Assembly (NCBI GenBank): GCA_037179385.1
Contig: CM074184.1
Location: forward strand, 13,286,001-13,350,000
Origin: Holothuria scabra
Taxonomy: Eukaryota > Echinodermata > Holothuroidea > Aspidochirotida > Holothuriidae
Direction: 5' to 3'
DNA length: 64,000 nt
The position numbers were made by a program, and so were the translations under genes. Shown here piece by piece: positions 1 to 14,300 of the stretch (position 1 is its first letter; each line of letters opens with the position of its first letter). The notes beneath the pieces are model-generated. The model searched no databases, was not told the DNA's origin, and saw only the letters and a list, made by a program, of their open reading frames with translations.

Positions 1-2160
1 TACTAAATACAACATTTATCCAAATTTCCTATCTTGAGAAAACTTGTTAACAAGGTTTTCAGGGTTTGACATTGGATGACCTAAATGACCTTAAACCCCA
101 ATTAAAAAACCAAACAGATGATTTTCCCATCATACCACATTTACATATGAAGTAGAAATCCATATAAGTTTGCTACCTTGAGGTATTAAACTGAAAAGGT
201 TTTTAAAGATTGAACCCTGGTGACCCCAGGTGATGAACTTTGACCTTCATCACAAAAACAATAGAGACCATCTTATAACCACAATCTATCCACATACCAA
301 ATATGAAATCTATTCAAGTTTGAGATACTAGGCTAAACCAGATTTTCAGAGTTTGACCCCTGGTGATCCCATCATCCAGAAAAAAAAAAAACAATCATCA
401 GATCCAAACATTTCTCTTGTCCCTTAAAACTAAATCAAGTAATTACCTCGCTTTTTATCTAACTGAATGCAAAACAATATTTACGTCCCCCACAAAAATA
501 ATGGTATCACCCATCAAATTAAGGTAAATAGATATATCACAGGAAAAATCAGGATGTTCAACAATTGGAGCATAGATCCCTACAATTGTTAAAATTAACC
601 AGAATACAAAAATGCATTGAGGTTTCGATGATACATACATGCACTACATTTCTTGTAACAACTGGTGACCCAAAATAACCTTTGTCTCCACCTGTAAGTA
701 ACTGGTTTTTCTTTTAACCAAAACATTTCTATATTGAAAAAGCCAAATTTCATACTGTGCCTTAAGATATTCTGCAAACAAGGTTTTCAGAGTCTGATGT
801 CAGGTGATACCAGATAACCATTGACCTCCACCAAAAAACAACAGGTACTGTACAGTACTTTCAACTCACCAACACATATCCACATACCAATTTGGAAATC
901 CATCCAAGTTTCCCACCTTGAGATATCCCATTTTGAAAAGTTTTTCAAAGTTTGACCGATCATGACCCCAGATGTCCTTTCACCTCCCTCAAAAAAACCT
1001 TATACAGACCATCTTCTCAACATAATTCATTCACACACTAATTGTGAAATCCATCCACCTTTTGTACCTTGAACTATCCTATACAAGTTTTTCTGAGTTT
1101 GACCCCAAATGACCTTTGACCTCTACCAAAATCAATAGGGTTCTTCCTTACATCATAACGCATCAACATATCAAGTTTGAAATCAATCCAAGCTTCCTAC
1201 CTTGAGATATAGTGTTAACAAGTAGTTCGGGTTTTAACCCCATGTGACCCCAAATGACCTTTGACCTCCACCAAAATTTATTGGGTTTTTCCTTATATCA
1301 TAACGCATCAACATATCAAGTTTGAAATGAATCAAAGTTTTCTACCTTGAGATATAGTGTACACCAGGATTTCGGGATTTGACCCCAAGTGACCCCAAAT
1401 GACCTTTGATCTCCATGAAAATAAATCGGGTTCTTTTTCTTACATCATAACACAGCAACCTATCAAGATTGAAATAAATCCAAGTTTCCTACCACGATGT
1501 ATCATGTAAACAAGGATTTCAGGGTTTGACCCCATGTGACCCCAAATGACCTTTGACCTCAACGAAAATATATCGGGTTCTTTCTTACATCATAACACAT
1601 CTGCATTTAAAGTTTGAAATTGATCCAAGTTTTCTACCATGAGATATCATGTAAACAAGGATTTCAGGGTTTGACCCCACGTGACCCCAAATGACCTTTG
1701 ACCTCAACAAAAATCAATAGGGTTCTTCCTTACATCATAACGCATCAACATATCATGTTTGAAATAAATCCAAGTTTTCTACCATGAGATATCATGTAAA
1801 CAAGGATTTCAGGGTTTGACCCCACATGACCCCAAATGACCTTTGACCTCCACCAAAATCAATAGTGTTCTTCCTTACATCATAACGCATCAATATATCA
1901 AGTTTGAAATTAATCCAAGTTTCCTGTCTTGAGATATTGTGTAAACAAGGATTTCGGTTTTTGACCCCCTGTGACAAAATAAATAGGGTTCTTCCTCTTA
2001 ATATGGGGTATCTGTGTACCAAGTTTGAGAACTGTCAGATCTTCCCTTCTCAAGATATCGTGTAAACAAGCAAAGTGTTACAAACACACACACATATGCA
2101 CATACACACATACAAACACACACACATACATACACACACACGCCATCATGAATGCATAGG
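1..2160 (+). repeat. Degenerate DR1-bearing satellite array (block 1), in RBBP5 intron 11
   Basis: Tandem units of roughly 145-160 bp. A typical unit has TTTGACCCCA, TGACCTTTGACCTCCACC, a CAATAGGGTTCTTCCTTAC-like part, ATCAAGTTTGAAAT and CTACCTTGAGATAT in that order. Early units (1-1000) are more diverged than those at 1100-1950. The array ends in a CA-rich tail at about 2080-2140. The TGACCTTTGACCT core is the reverse complement of AGGTCAAAGGTCA, a perfect DR1. Short open frames here are repeat translations. Confidence 0.9.
2078..2140. repeat. CA-rich imperfect microsatellite
   Basis: Runs of ACACAC with AT interruptions at the end of the satellite block. The same CA tail follows the other satellite blocks at about 5205-5240 and 12020-12050. 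Confidence 0.85.
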
Positions 2161-2293
2161 TTTCTCTTTTCATCGAAACCAAAAATACTATCAATACTTG
2201 TCCACATGTCCACAATAATAAATCTTCCAAAGGGCTTGACACCTGCTTGAATGTTTCTTTACAAGGTTTTAAAGTATGAACACACCTACTTAC

Positions 2294-2363
2294 CTACTTA
2301 AGAATGCAGCTATGGGTTCAATATTGGTAACATCCACATCCTCATCTTCAATAGCTTTGGCAT
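2294..2363 (-). CDS. RBBP5: RBBP5 coding exon 11 (70 nt), WDR5-binding motif
   Basis: Residues 365-388: DAKAIEDEDVDVTNIEPIAA, then FLS. EDEDVDVTNIEP corresponds to the short human segment (EDEEVDVTSVDP) that docks into WDR5. The acceptor is TTTTTAG and the donor GTAAGT; it ends in phase 2. The next exon should begin with the family's SSDEELED-type sequence but is not in the window: 1-2293 is satellite. Confidence 0.94.
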
Positions 2364-5300
2364 CTAAAAAGATATGTATTTAGGGGTATAATAATACCAA
2401 AAGGATAATCCATGGATCACTGGGATTATAATACAACAATGCATTCAAAACCAGTACTTCTGTTAACATTATGTCTAAATCAATTCTGTTAACACCATGT
2501 CTACATTTTGAATTATGCCATAATTCCTATGCCAGCATATGAGGGACACATATTTCATCATAGAATGTAATGGTTAAGTCAGAGTGATGATATGCTATAC
2601 ACATAATTGAGTGGGCGGATAAATTGACATTAAAGGGGTTCTGTAGCCTAGATGGGTGAGACAAACAAGCAGATAGATGAGAGTCCTAGACCCAAATGCC
2701 AAACTAGGTTGATCCCTTACACATGCCAGTACCTACTGTAATCACCATGGTAAAGAGAGTCACTTTAAAAGTTACTCAATTACATAGCCATAATTAAGAA
2801 AAAAAAGGAAGATTACACACTCTGACACAAAACCACTTTGAAACATTTCAAAATTTTCTCAACAAAATCAGTATGGAAGTATTATGAATGCAACAATCTC
2901 CCATTTTTTAAATTTGCAAATCCCTTTGACCAGTTGGTGTTGTACAATACAAGGCAGTACTCATTACAAATATTGTAATAGATCTTGCTTACCAACATTA
3001 TCTTCAACAGATTTGTCTTCATCCTCCAGGTCAAACTCACTTTCTCTTTCATCATATTCAACATTTTCATCTAATTCTTTAAAATCAGGTGCATAGGCAC
3101 TCCAGTTTTCCTGTGGGTATGAATTGGTTTGAATAAATTTGAAACAATGTTGATAATGGATGTTAAAAAGTGCAGCATTAACAATACAAATTCATAAGTA
3201 TAGTACTTGGACTACATTCAAGTTGATAGATTTTGTACTTCCTGCTAGGTCACAAGGTCAAATGTCTCACATCAATAGCCTCACTTGTATGCACCTGGGT
3301 GATTACAGGGGTTTCTGGGCCTTTTGAGCTCTGCTGTCTCTTATGCACTATATTGGAAAAAACACTTTCAGTAATATTACAGTTTTTCACTATGTGGGTA
3401 GTCATTTGAGGGAGCTGTTTGTCGAAAGGAGGTACAATGCTTGGAAGTGAGATTTATGCTGCCAAGGCTACTCAGTAAATCCGTCTACTGTATCGTTCTT
3501 GACATATCTATTAGGCTTAAACAGGATTTGGAAATAACTCAAAAGAGCTTTGTCATCTGCTATGGTTACTGTAGGACTAACAGGTTTTCTGCACTGCCAT
3601 AATATTGCCTGTGGTCAGGAATACTCAGTTTTTCCAAGCCTGGAGATGTATGTGAAAAATATCAGTTAGGTTGTATGTCAAATTTGAACAAGGATTTCTT
3701 TCTGGTTACTTTTGGAAACTTGTAATCTTTTGTCCAAATGAAACTCAGTTTTCCGCCTCTACAGCTTATTCCCATGTCATGCCTTGTTAGGGGGAGGGCC
3801 TAAATGAATTCATTTATTTCAGTTAAATAGTCTTTTATTTGGCATCTGCTCTTAAATTGCTGGCAAAACAGGCCTACTTATCAAAGTATTGTTCTGCTTA
3901 AAACAATTTTCTAAGGATTAGCTGACTTGAATGAGATGGAATGATATTGAAGCAGGGATGGGTAAGGTAAGGAAATATCTTTTGAGGCAATGGTACATTT
4001 CATATCTTTATTTGATTTACTGGGTCTTAAAGCATTAGTATAAATTAAAATTTCTATTCTGTCTCCATCCAAATAACAGCAAACCTGATCATTTTAGATT
4101 GGTTTTATCCTTGTATCTTTTTGTTTCTATAAAAGGTAAGAAGCAAAAAGGCTTAGTGATTCCTTGCCATTGAAATCAAGTCTGTTTTAATATCAAATTG
4201 ACAGTCTTCCATTAAGCATTCACATGGATTCTATGGAATGCATCCAACCTACATACTTTAAGATAATGTGTAAATCAGGTTCAGCAATCTGGACCCTGTG
4301 GAGGTCAGATGACCACTAAAAACTAGGGTTCACTGTATTGTATCATCTTCACAATTTGAGCCAGTTACAAGTATGAGTACCCTACAAGGTAACTTACCCT
4401 GTGGGTTGGGGGTTGTAGAATATGCCCACAGTATCCCCCCCCCTTTTGTAAGAGGCGACTAAACGGGAGGACTTGAACAGTATTTGGATAGTATGACACT
4501 ATATAGCACATTGGTGTTGGTGTCTCGTGAAATCTTATCTTACTAACTAACTAACCTACAAGGTAACTTTCTTGAGATATCATGTAAATAATATGTTCCA
4601 ATTTTGCCCTCTTGTGACCCCAGATGACCTTTGCTCTTCACCAAAACTGATAGGGCACTTCATGCCACTATAACAAATCAACATACTTATATACAATCTG
4701 TCCAAGATTCTTATCTCTGGATATCATATAAACAAGGTTTTGAGACTTTGACCTCTGGCAACCCCACAAGACCCCATGTACTCAGTATGGGCCATCTACA
4801 TGCTAATTCTGAGGACCCTACAAGGCACCCTTCTTGAAATACAGTGTATTTACTCAGACTTTGACCTCTGGTGATCCTACATGACATTTGACTTTCACCA
4901 AAAATTATAAGGATCATCTAATCAATATGGGCTATCTACATGCCAAGGGGAACCTTGTAAGTTATTCTTTTTGAGATATAGGGCCTAGTGTTAACAAACA
5001 GAAGCGTCACACACAACATGTACATGCACTCAATGCCTGGAGGGAAACTGGGCTTCAGAACTCATGTGACAAGCCTCATCAAAGTGATAAAATGTTTGGG
5101 TAGCTACACCAGTTACTAGCTCTGTTGCTCTGCCTGAGCAAAGAAAGACATGCAAGGATTGAGCTTTCATGAGCGGCCATGGCCTGTAAAGGGCAGGGTT
5201 TGTAAGGACACATACACATACAGACACAAACACACACAATCACCATGACACAGGTTCCTTGGTTGCCTTTGGCAAGTAATATAAAACTGGATTAAAACTT

Positions 5301-8300
5301 ACACCCTTCTTTCCAATATGAAGAACCAAGCCTTGGTGAATTGAATTGATGACATCATTTTGCTTGATGCTCTCCATGGTTGGTCAATGAAAACTAGTTT
5401 ATTCAAAGTGCATTGTTAATTATAAATTAACCCTTTACCGTTGTGCTCCGATCGGGGCATATTTGCGCGCCTCGGGATTGGGCGGAAAAGCGGACGTAGC
5501 CCACCCTGCATCGGCTTCCGTAGGCCATTGACCCCGTGACCTTAAACTATTGTCTCTCTCGCTGTTGTGGCTGAATTTTCGGGTAGCTACTCGCAGTTTC
5601 GAGCTCCGCGTGAAACAGTAAAGATGTGTGACAGCCGAGCTCTCCGCATGGGTCCAAAAGGACCCAAACAACGGTAAAGGGTTAAAACAAAGCCTGTGGA
5701 GTGTGTTTACTGCAAAGCTGATGCCACTGTCTCTGCGTGTGGGCACGTAAACCTTTAGCCGAGTGGTGCAGATATTTTAGCTTAACCCTTTACTGTTGTG
5801 CTCCGATTGGGGCATATTTGCGCGCCTGGGGATTTGGCGGAAAAGCAGACATAGCCCGCCCCGCATCGGCTTCCGTAGGCCATTGACCCTGTGACCTTAA
5901 ACTATTGTCTGTTTTGCTGTTGTGGCCGAATTTTCGGGTAGCTACTCGCAGTTTCAAGCTCTGCGTGAAACAGTAAAGATGTGTGACAGCCAAGCTCTCT
6001 GCATGGGTCCAAAAGGACCCAAACAACTGTAAAGGGTTAATATGAAAATGGGCAATAAATAAAACTGTTATGACCCTGTCTGAGAAGACACAGGTATGAT
6101 TTGTTTTACCTGTGGGATAGGGTACAAGAAATCCTAATTGATAGAATATTTGCTGTCTGGTGTTAAATCATTAAACATGTATACTACAGCTGAAATAAAA
6201 CCGATGACTGTCACAGTCAGTCAGAGTCAGTGTCTCAATTTACTATCAACTGGTCAAGCTAAACCTACTTGTGTCATGCATTCCTTATGTAGTCTTTCTC
6301 AACATACGCTTTTATCAGAACACTTACAATTCTGCAAAACAATGCAATGTTTTCTGAGTCCATCTCTAGTGAGTCCTTAATAAGAAGCTTACTCCAAGGG
6401 TATGTACATAATAACCCTGCAATCAATAAGCCAGTTCGGTAATTTATTCTGGGTGGCCTATGCACACGCACACGTCCTCCAAATCATCGGATAAACAAAC
6501 CAATCCCCCACATACAACACATATATTCCAAAATTTGAGTGTACATGAAAATATTTGTGAGATCATTCTCTCTAAATCCCACAGTAGCATAAGGAGGAAT
6601 TATAAGTGTGGTTTCATGCAGTGGAATTTGTCTAAATTGCCTTTTTGTCATTAAAATATGCATTATCATCTGCTTTAAAGTAAGGCTGATCCCCTATTTT
6701 GGTTCCAGTCAGCTACTCAGATTTATGCAAACTTAGTGTTGTACCCACTGGATGAAAACAAGGGCACACTGTACATTATGTGCTGAGCTTGGTTTGTGTA
6801 TCACACACTGTTACCAAACAAAACAAATTACCAAACCAGCTTATTACTAAGCCTATCATCACAGCTGAGCACTTACCACCTGATTTTGAGCCCACACTGA
6901 CACCACTCCGCTAGAAACTGAGGCAATAATAGGTCTGACAGGATGCCACACAACATCCAATAGTAGTTCCCCACGTGTTCCATGTAAGATCTTTACCAGG
7001 TTACCATACTTCTTCTCCCATATGTATAGAGCATGTTGTCTTGCTGAACCTGAAAAGATAAATGAATAGTACTAAAGAATGAATGTGGCATATTTACAAC
7101 TAAGAACCCTCCCTAGTCCAGGAAAGCACAATGTTATATGCAAACCCTGTGATACTGAGACTTTTCATATTCAAAGTAGTACAAAATTACATGATACAAC
7201 CCACAAAAAGAAAAGCCCTCTCTTCCACAAAAAGAAAAGCCCTCTCTTCCTGAGGGATCACTCTCATATTTTGGTAGATCACAGCTGGCAGTACAGTATC
7301 CCTGCATTAAACTCCCATGTTACATTTTTTGCCACAAAGTATCATTACACAGTATGGAATAGTCCTATGCTAACAATCCATATGGCTAATACAGTTTTGT
7401 GAATGTTGTTGCCATTATTTTATAGTATTTGTAACCTTTCCACAGTACAGCCTGGTACAATTTAAATGTAGAACTTAAAGTAGAAATGAAAGGAGTGGTG
7501 ACACAAAATGTAAGTTCATACTGCAAACAATGCAATACTGTCCCACAACATCACACATTCTATACACTGAAAGTTATAAATGGTGACACATACATACAGC
7601 TGTGTGCTCCCCTCAAAAATCAATAAATCCTACCAGTCATGACTAGCTTTCACACCAGAGTCTTTCATCTCTGGTCCTTCATTTGTGCTTAGGGCTATGA
7701 TAGACTAGTGAAATCATTCACCACACCTTAGATCTCAAAAATTGCAACCATTGAGATTAATAATAAATACAAAGTCCATAGCTCCAAATAGTTTCAGGAC
7801 TTACTCCAAATATTGCACCCTGCCTAGTGCCTGAGTTATTTCATGAAACAGTTCTTGTAGCTCCATACATGTAGCAGTGTACAGTACAATACAGTAGTAA
7901 ACATGCATACAATAGGGAACATTTCAGTGCTCCTGAGTGACTTTATGTGATCCAAGCTGAAATTCCATTTGGCATGGACAAATAAAAGATTGTGTTTAGA
8001 TTGATGGAAAGTATTGAATCTTAAAATGATAAATAGGCCTCATGTCATAAGCTGGATAGTGGACTAGCTTGACACTTGCTAGCTGGATGTGACTAGCTGC
8101 ATTTAATCCCAAGGAGCATTATCTTTAAATCTTTAATCACACATGCTATCGTTTATTGATTACTTTTTACATGATCACATCGGTATTTGAGAGTAATCCT
8201 CCTTTCACACCATTCTGTACCCCCTTCAATGAGAAGCACACACACTTTGGGTGCTTCTGTCTAGCTTATGCTTCAGCCTGAATGATATCAACAACTTAAT

Positions 8301-11300
8301 TAAAATATATAGTTCTATGATTCTTGTGCCTAATGTAAGCTAATAAAACAACTTTGGTATTTGCCCTGACCCCCTAGCTCCCCACCCCTCTCCCATAATC
8401 CCTCATTAGTCTAACCATGATGTACACAAGACAACATACAACTTGAGGCACCTGAAAACCAGGCTGCAAGTGCTTAGGCATACTTTTGGCTGGGAGTTGA
8501 AACTCAACTCCACTTCCAATGGAGTTAAAACTTTTGGGAAATCCTGAAAACTATGAAAAAAATTTCAGGATGATTTTTTTTGTGTGCTCAACACCATTGT
8601 ACTAATTTGTAACTTTGAATCCATGGAACAAATCTGGTGTGGCTTATTTATTTTGTTTCCCAATTAGGCATTAGGCCTATGTCTGACCACCTGACCACTT
8701 GACATTTATTTTGTCTTTAGAATAATTCAGCTTGAAATACAAAGATGTATCTGGCAAACATGACATCAATGAAACCAATACGAAGTTTAAGTCATGACTA
8801 GCCTTAGGGTGACAACAATTTAAAACCCAAGTACCAAACTGTAAAAATACTGGAATCACTAAAGCCTATAAATGACAACCAACTCACCATTTTCAGTCTA
8901 ATATTCTATTCCCACCCTATCACTGAGTGTATTCTGTCACATCTCTTTTAACCTCTGGGCAAACCAAGCTATACTTCGTATCTTTCAAGAAGACTGTGCT
9001 GTCCCACACTCTTCACTACATTCCCATCTGCACCAATGAATATACATGACCTTTTCACTAAAGAGCACACTTATACCACTTATGAACTCTCACCCTTATT
9101 GCCTCTCAACCTTTCTAAAAGTCATCTCAAAATTAGGCCTAGAAACCTGGACACCTAATCTCCCTATACTAACCTCCAACGACATATTCCCCATCTCCAG
9201 AAAAACAACACTTCTTCCATGGAGTCCTGTTTACTAAATCTTGCAGTTTCTGGATAGGTTCAGGTTCACCAGACTTGCCACACATCAACACTTCATTGCA
9301 GTCATACACTCTGATAACCCTATCAGCTGTGTTCACCAGAAAGCAGCTACAAAATATACCAGGAGAAATTATCACCATGTACAAAAACCACATTATATAT
9401 GATACATTAAAATTACATATGATACGTTGCCATATTGTTTACAAGCTTTTGATCTTTTGGCCTCTGGTGATCCCAAATCCCAACCGAACTTGGGACCTCT
9501 CTCCAAGAATGATATGGATCATATATTTATTCAATGTGGCTCACCATTTGCTAAGTACGAAAATCATCAGAGTAATCTTTCTTGAGACGTTGTGGTCACA
9601 AGGCTTCAAATTTTTCACCTCATGGTATTCCAAATGACCTTTGACCTCCACCAAAACCAATCAGGACCATTTAGTCAATATTGGCAATCCACATGCCAAT
9701 CTCACACATTTATCCTTCAAGAATTGTGTTAACAAATTATTTTCTTGGTATTTACCATTTGAATTTGACTCCTCAAGACCATTGTGACCTTTAGCTTCAC
9801 CAAAATCAATTGGGTCTTTTACTAATTGAGGGCAATCCACATGCCAAGTATGAGATCTATCACTTCCATCCTTTTAAAAATATCTAGTGATTCCAAATGA
9901 CCTTTGACATGAGATTCACCAAAAATGACAGGGTTCTTCCTCTCAACATGACAATGCTACATACCAAATATGAACCAGAAAGCCAAAAGGCTTAGTGATT
10001 CCTTGCCGCTGAAATGTAAGGCCTTTTTTCACATTGACATTGCTTGGCAATGTTTTTCAATTAACAGGGCTTCATAATGTGCCCACAAAGTACACATGCA
10101 AGGCATCCAATCTTCCTACATTGAGATCCCCCTTGCCCGTTGTGAACCCAAATGACATTTGACCTCCACCAAAAACTTCTGGGACCATGTATTCACTATG
10201 TGCCATCTACAGGACAAGTTACAGGACCCTACAAGTGACATTTCTTGAAAGACTGTGCAGGAAAGCTTGTCAGGCTTTGAACATGCTGACTCCAAATGAA
10301 CTTTGACCTTTCAGAAAATCAATAGGGATCATTTACTCAATATGACCAATCCACACACTAAATATGAGCACAGTCACATGTAACTCTTGAGATATCGTGT
10401 TTACGAAGTTTTGACCTTTTGACCTCTCATGACCCCAAATGACCTTTGACCTCCACCAAAAACAATAGGGATCATGTACTCAATATGGCCAACACACTCG
10501 CCAAATATGAGTATAGTCACATGTACCATTCTCGAGATATCATGTTTACGAAGTTTTGACCTTTTGACCTCTCATGACCCCAAATGACCTTTGATCTCCA
10601 CCAAAAACAGTTGGGATCATCTACTCAATATGGCCAAGGCACACACCAAATATGAGATTAGTCACACTTACTCTTCTTGAGATACCGTGTTTACAAGCAA
10701 TTTTTAAGGAATTTACCTATTGACCTCTCGTGACCCCAAATGACCTTTGACCTCCACAAAAAACAATAGGGATTATCTACTCCATCTGACCAATCCACAC
10801 ACTAAATATGAGCATAGTCACATGTACCGTTCTCGAGATATCCTGTTTACAAAGTTTTGACCTTTTGACCTCTCGTGACCCCAAATGACCATTGACCTCC
10901 ACGAAAATCGACAGGGATCATCTACTTAATATGACCAACCCACACACCAAATATGAGCATAGTCACATGTACCGTTCTCGAGATATCGTGTTTATGAAGT
11001 TTTGACCTTTTGACCTCTCGTGACCCCAAATGACCTTTGACCTCCACGAAAAAACAATATGGATCATCTACTCAATACGGCCAACCTACACACCAAATAT
11101 GAGTATAGTCACATGTACCGTTCTCGAGATATCGTGTTTACGAAGTTTTGACCTTTGACCTCCACCAAAAACAATAGGGATCATCTACTCAATATGACCA
11201 ACCCACACACCAAATATGAGCATAGTCACATGTACCATTCTCGAGATATCGTGTTTACAAATTTTGACCTTTCGACCTCTCGTGACCCCAAATGACCTTT

Positions 11301-14300
11301 GATCTACACCAAAAACAATAGGGATCATCTACTCAATATGGCCAATGCACACACCAAATATGAGATTAGTCACACTTACCCTTCTTGAGATACCATGTTT
11401 ACAAGCAATTTCTAAGGAATTTACCTATTGACCTCTCGTGACCCCAAATGACCTTTGACCTCCACAAAAATCAATAGGGATCATCTACTCCCTCTGACCA
11501 ATCCACACACTAAATATGAGCATAGTCACATGTACCGTTCTCGAGATATCGTGTTTACGAAGTTTTGACCTTTTGACCTCTTGTGACCCCAAATGACCTT
11601 TGATTTACACCAAAAACAATAGGGATCATCTACTCAATATGGCCAATGCACACACCAAATATGAGATTAGTCACACTTACCCTTCTTGAGATACCGTGTT
11701 TACAAGCAATTTCTAAGGAATTTACCTATTGACCTCTCGTGACCCCAAATGACCTTTGACCTCCAAGAAAATCGATAGGGATCATCTACTCAATATGACC
11801 AACCCACACACCAAATATGAGCATAGTCACATGTACCGTTCTTGAGATATCGTGTTTACCAGATTTTGACCTTTTGACCTCTGTGACCCCAAGTGACCTT
11901 TGACGTCCACCAAAAACAATAGGGATCATCTACTCAATATGGGCAATCCACATGCCAAGTATGAGATCCCTCGGACTTACCCTTCTTGAGATATCGTGTT
12001 TACAAGCCAAAGCGTCACATACGCGCACACACACATACACACAACATCACCATCGCATAGATTCCTTGCCTGCCTACGGCAAGGAATCAAAAATGTCAGT
12101 CATCCCTACTGTGATATATTTTGTTAACAAGCTATTCAAGCATGTAACCAGGTATAAAGTGCTGGAGAGGGGCAGACTTTTCTGGGAAAGAAAATTAATA
12201 AAAATGTTAACAGCAAGCTTCATTATCTCCAGAGGTGAAAAAAGGTGTCAGTTATTGGTATCTTGTGAGATATATATATATATAAACCCTAGTGAACTCA
12301 AGTGACTTTCAAACTGTACCAAAAACAACAGGGCTCTTCTTCTCAACAAGAAAAATCTATACATCAAGTATGAAAAGTGTCTGTCATTTCTACCTTGAGA
12401 TATCACGATTACAGTTTTTTGGATTTTGAACCCTTGGTGTGTGTAGAATTAGGGTCAAAATATTTCCTGAGACCTACATTCTGATGTATATATACCTCAT
12501 CGTGTAGTAATCAGAAAGACCACATTCTACATCAAAACTGTGGCATCTTTAAACTATGTGAGCAGCAAGTTGATCACTTGGACAACAGAGTCATATTTGT
12601 CTCTTATTCTGATTAGCTCATACAGTAAAAGGTTTTCCCACCACTTTTGGTTACAGTTTGCCTATTTTGTTTCTCAATTTCTGACAAAGTTCAACTTGAT
12701 CAGTTTTTTGTAAGTATGAAAATGATACAAAAGTCTCTGGATTACTTTCTCTTCACATTTTTTGCCAGTTACCCTAACCAACCTGGGAATTTGATAAATG
12801 CTCCCAGCAATAGGTGGGATGTTGTAAAATGCAAGTAATTAAGCCTGTCTTTGGCATGTCACTCCCCAAGGCACTGAACTTCTAACACGTTAGCTGACAC
12901 AAGGTTAGGGCCAGATTTGCCTAACAAGAGTCCTGTATGACAAATCATCTAATGCACAATGCACCTAACATTGGCTATATTCCAACCTGTACTGTGTTCT
13001 GACATGCAACATCTTAGCCCTGGAACAAGCTTAGATAATGTGAATTGGATGATTAAGATTGATTTTACAACCAACCTCTAAAATATATAATTCTGGACTC
13101 TGGTACACTTTGAGTGAGCTTGAAATTAGATATAAATACTGTTCGTTATGATATTATCAAGGAAACTCACCCTCCTCTTCTTGAAAATTCTATTGACTTG
13201 ATAGCTGTAGAGCTGCTGGTTCCTGTTGTGACCTTAAATGATGCTTGTAAGTCTAAAGTATCCATTCTGAATACTAGCACCTAGACATAAGAAAAAAATC
13301 AAAAATCATCCCCTAAGCATAAATTTATTTAACCCTCAATTATTTGACACTTTCACAAAAACCCTGCAAATGTTCATTAAACAGAGAACTGGTGCCATGG
13401 GTATTCCTTTGTCTCTGTAGAAAGTAAGGAAGATATAAATGTCAAATGTCTCTCTCTTAAAAGTCGTTTCCTCCATAAGGGGGTCCAAAAAAAGTTCATG
13501 CCATATCAAATCATCATGACCATTCTGTTGAGATCAATTCAGAGGCTGGCAAAATAAGTACTGTTTGTCTGTTATAACATCTATGAAAAGCAAAATGTCC
13601 CGGGTAAAAAAATTCTCACAAATAATGCAACTTCACTAGGTTAAGGTTCATTTAAAATAAAAGTAATTAAAAATTTCTCACGTCTGATGCCCAGATAACT
13701 TTTGCCAAGTTCAGTCCTGCCATACAAATGTACAATACCAACTACTTAATGTTCACCCAACTCCCTAACAGTTTCAGAACCTGTTTGATAAACATGTTTC
13801 AATTGAGAAACACACTACTGAACAAGGTAACGCCAGTCACAGATAACACCCTCTCAACTTTTCATAATTTCCCAAACAAATAATATAAGTACCTCAAATT
13901 TGAGTGCACAACTATCAATGATGCATTAAAGTGTACCTCAAGTCAAAAAATTCAAAAATATATATTGAAAAAAATGAAAAATGAGTTCTAACAGTCCAAC
14001 TCCCATCTTCATATGACATTCCTGAGCTGAGATATAAAATGTTGAAGTTTATTCACTTAAAACAAAGTGGTATATTGCGCAATAATTTGTGACTTTCTTG
14101 TTGTACAACTCATATAAAATGCTTTGTTTTCCTTTAAAATAAAAAATGTTTTTATGACCTTGAACACTTCCTGTTTGCTTTCATAGCATGTTGCACAAGG
14201 AGGACTTAACTAATTTCATCACCTCATAAGAGTAAGAATGCTGTCACACCTTGGTACAAGGTGCAGTAACGTTCAGAAAAACAACGAAATACAAAGATTG

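Noticed and set aside
5435..5746. 103-codon minus-strand frame as a gene
   Set aside because: It lies inside a MITE that is present six times; there is no ATG at the conserved part and no known domain. Kept only as a finding on frame conservation.
9275..9637. 120-codon open frame on the plus strand
   Set aside because: It is the shadow of RBBP5 exon 8 (minus strand) followed by satellite sequence.
10380..11990. CRISPR-like array (regular repeats)
   Set aside because: The units are about 150 bp and similar throughout, without short identical repeats and unique spacers, in an animal genome; it is a satellite.
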